Positions 6,296 to 8,232 of a stretch of 8,232 nucleotides of DNA are shown here, piece by piece. The notes beneath the pieces are model-generated. The model did not search any database, was not told the origin of the DNA, and saw nothing but the letters and a program-made list of their open reading frames with translations. The translations under genes were made by a program, and so were the position numbers. This DNA comes from Myxococcales bacterium UBA5297 (GTDB lineage: Bacteria; Myxococcota; Myxococcia; Myxococcales; UBA5297): NCBI GenBank assembly GCA_002408385.1, contig DHSB01000121.1:1-8232 (forward strand). The letters run 5' to 3'. How positions within the stretch are numbered: the stretch's first letter is position 1; every line of letters begins with the position of its first letter.

Positions 6296-6357
6296 GTCGA
6301 CGGGCGCATCTCTATGCGCCCCTACCAACCTGCGACCGATCGCTTGGGTTCCGGGCG
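6296..6357 (+). repeat. Dispersed intergenic repeat, module 2, copy C, with perfect hairpin
   Basis: It matches 5168-5229 at 56 of 62 positions. Here GGGCGCAT (6302-6309) and ATGCGCCC (6314-6321) form a perfect 8-bp stem around CTCT. Three of the six differences from copy B fall in the 3' part of this hairpin and lengthen the stem. Confidence 0.85.
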
Positions 6358-6369
6358 AGGGCCTTTCCG

Positions 6370-6409
6370 AAAAGAAGAGGCCGCCCCCGGCTTTCGGGAC
6401 GGCCTCTTC
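6370..6409 (-). terminator. Intrinsic terminator of enolase
   Basis: On the minus strand GAAGAGGCCG (6409-6400) pairs with CGGCCTCTTC (6383-6374), and CCCG/CGGG inside the loop can extend the structure. It is followed by TTTT (6373-6370). It starts 55 bases past the enolase stop. The mirror-image stem may also slow plus-strand transcripts from the coiled-coil gene, though the plus-strand tail is only CT-rich. Confidence 0.85.
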
Positions 6410-6464
6410 ACTCTTCCTCGGGCCTTGCTCTTTGCGAGCCGGGCCGTGTGCTCGCGCCTGGCCG

Positions 6465-7969
<1,505 letters not shown>

Positions 7970-8232
7970 CCCGTCAGCCGATTTTGACGACCCGCCGGGC
8001 GGTTCGGGTCGCGCCGTCAGGCGGTTTGGTTGAGCCGTCAGGCGGTTTGGGTTGCGCCGTCAGGCGGTTTGGGCGCGCCGTCGGGCGGTTTGGACGCGCC
8101 GTCAGGCGGTTCGGGTCGCGCCGTCAGGCGGTTTGGTCGAGCCGTCGGGCGGTTTGGTCGAGCCGTCAGGCGGTTTGGGTTGCGCCGTCAGGCGGTTTGG
8201 GCGCGCCGTCGGGCGGTTTGGACGCGCCGTCA
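7970..8232. repeat. Tandem array of 21-22 bp units with 64-bp higher-order period
   Basis: Twelve units and the start of a thirteenth follow head to tail and run off the window. The consensus is GCCGTCAGGCGGTTTGG plus four or five variable bases. Unit starts, from GCCGTC: 8013, 8034, 8056, 8077, 8098, 8120, 8141, 8162, 8184, 8205, 8226; two degenerate units (7970 and 7991) lead in. From 8034 the units group as 22+21+21, giving three consecutive 64-bp blocks (8034-8097, 8098-8161, 8162-8225). The first and third blocks are identical; the second differs at six positions. It is not CRISPR (no unique spacers) and not coding (the 22-base units shift the frame and stops recur). Confidence 0.96.

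Larger units (their letters stand above)
6116..6464. other. Convergent intergenic region with dispersed repeats and a terminator
   Basis: No gene is supported between the lipoprotein stop and the enolase stop. The stretch contains module 1 copy C (6207-6240), module 2 copy C (6296-6357) and the enolase terminator hairpin (6370-6409). No separate terminator with a T-tract is seen just after the lipoprotein stop, so its transcript may run through the repeats to the shared hairpin. Confidence 0.75.

Noticed and set aside
7970..8232. CRISPR array
   Set aside because: The units repeat end to end without unique spacers and no cas genes are in the window.

Overview
The window looks like chromosomal DNA from a very GC-rich, Gram-negative bacterium. 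The strongest clue to lineage is a secreted lipoprotein with an Asp-Ala-Gly linker followed by a very cysteine-rich body, a style typical of Myxococcota and of the former deltaproteobacterial group that includes Bradymonadales. This placement is an inference; no rRNA or other phylogenetic marker beyond enolase is present.

Six genes are supported. From left to right: a small unrecognised lipoprotein (440-940, minus); a divergently transcribed NUDIX hydrolase (1032-1460, plus); a 560-residue Cys-rich lipoprotein (1809-3491, plus); a site-2 zinc metalloprotease of the RseP family (3775-4851, minus) that converges on the Cys-rich gene across a strong hairpin terminator; a coiled-coil lipoprotein (5435-6115, plus); and enolase (6465-7748, minus), convergent with the coiled-coil gene across a second terminator. 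No two genes form a tight operon. Three of the six products are predicted outer-membrane lipoproteins and a fourth is an envelope protease, so the neighbourhood leans to the cell envelope, but the sequence does not show that they act together. Enolase and the NUDIX enzyme are metabolic or housekeeping genes.

The intergenic DNA is unusually long for a bacterium (about 220-580 bp per gap) and is not featureless. Related sequence modules recur in three gaps: a core around GGCGGAGTCGG (copies near 261-318 minus, 5021-5059 plus, 6207-6240 plus) and a second 62-bp module (5168-5229 and 6296-6357, 56 of 62 bases identical) that can fold into a hairpin. The right end of the window, 7970-8232, is a tandem array of 21-22 bp units arranged in an exact 64-bp higher-order period (22+21+21), and it runs off the window edge.

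I see no CRISPR array, defence system, transposase, tRNA or rRNA. The most noteworthy items are the two families of non-coding repeats and the seven-fold C-x5-C module of the Cys-rich lipoprotein.
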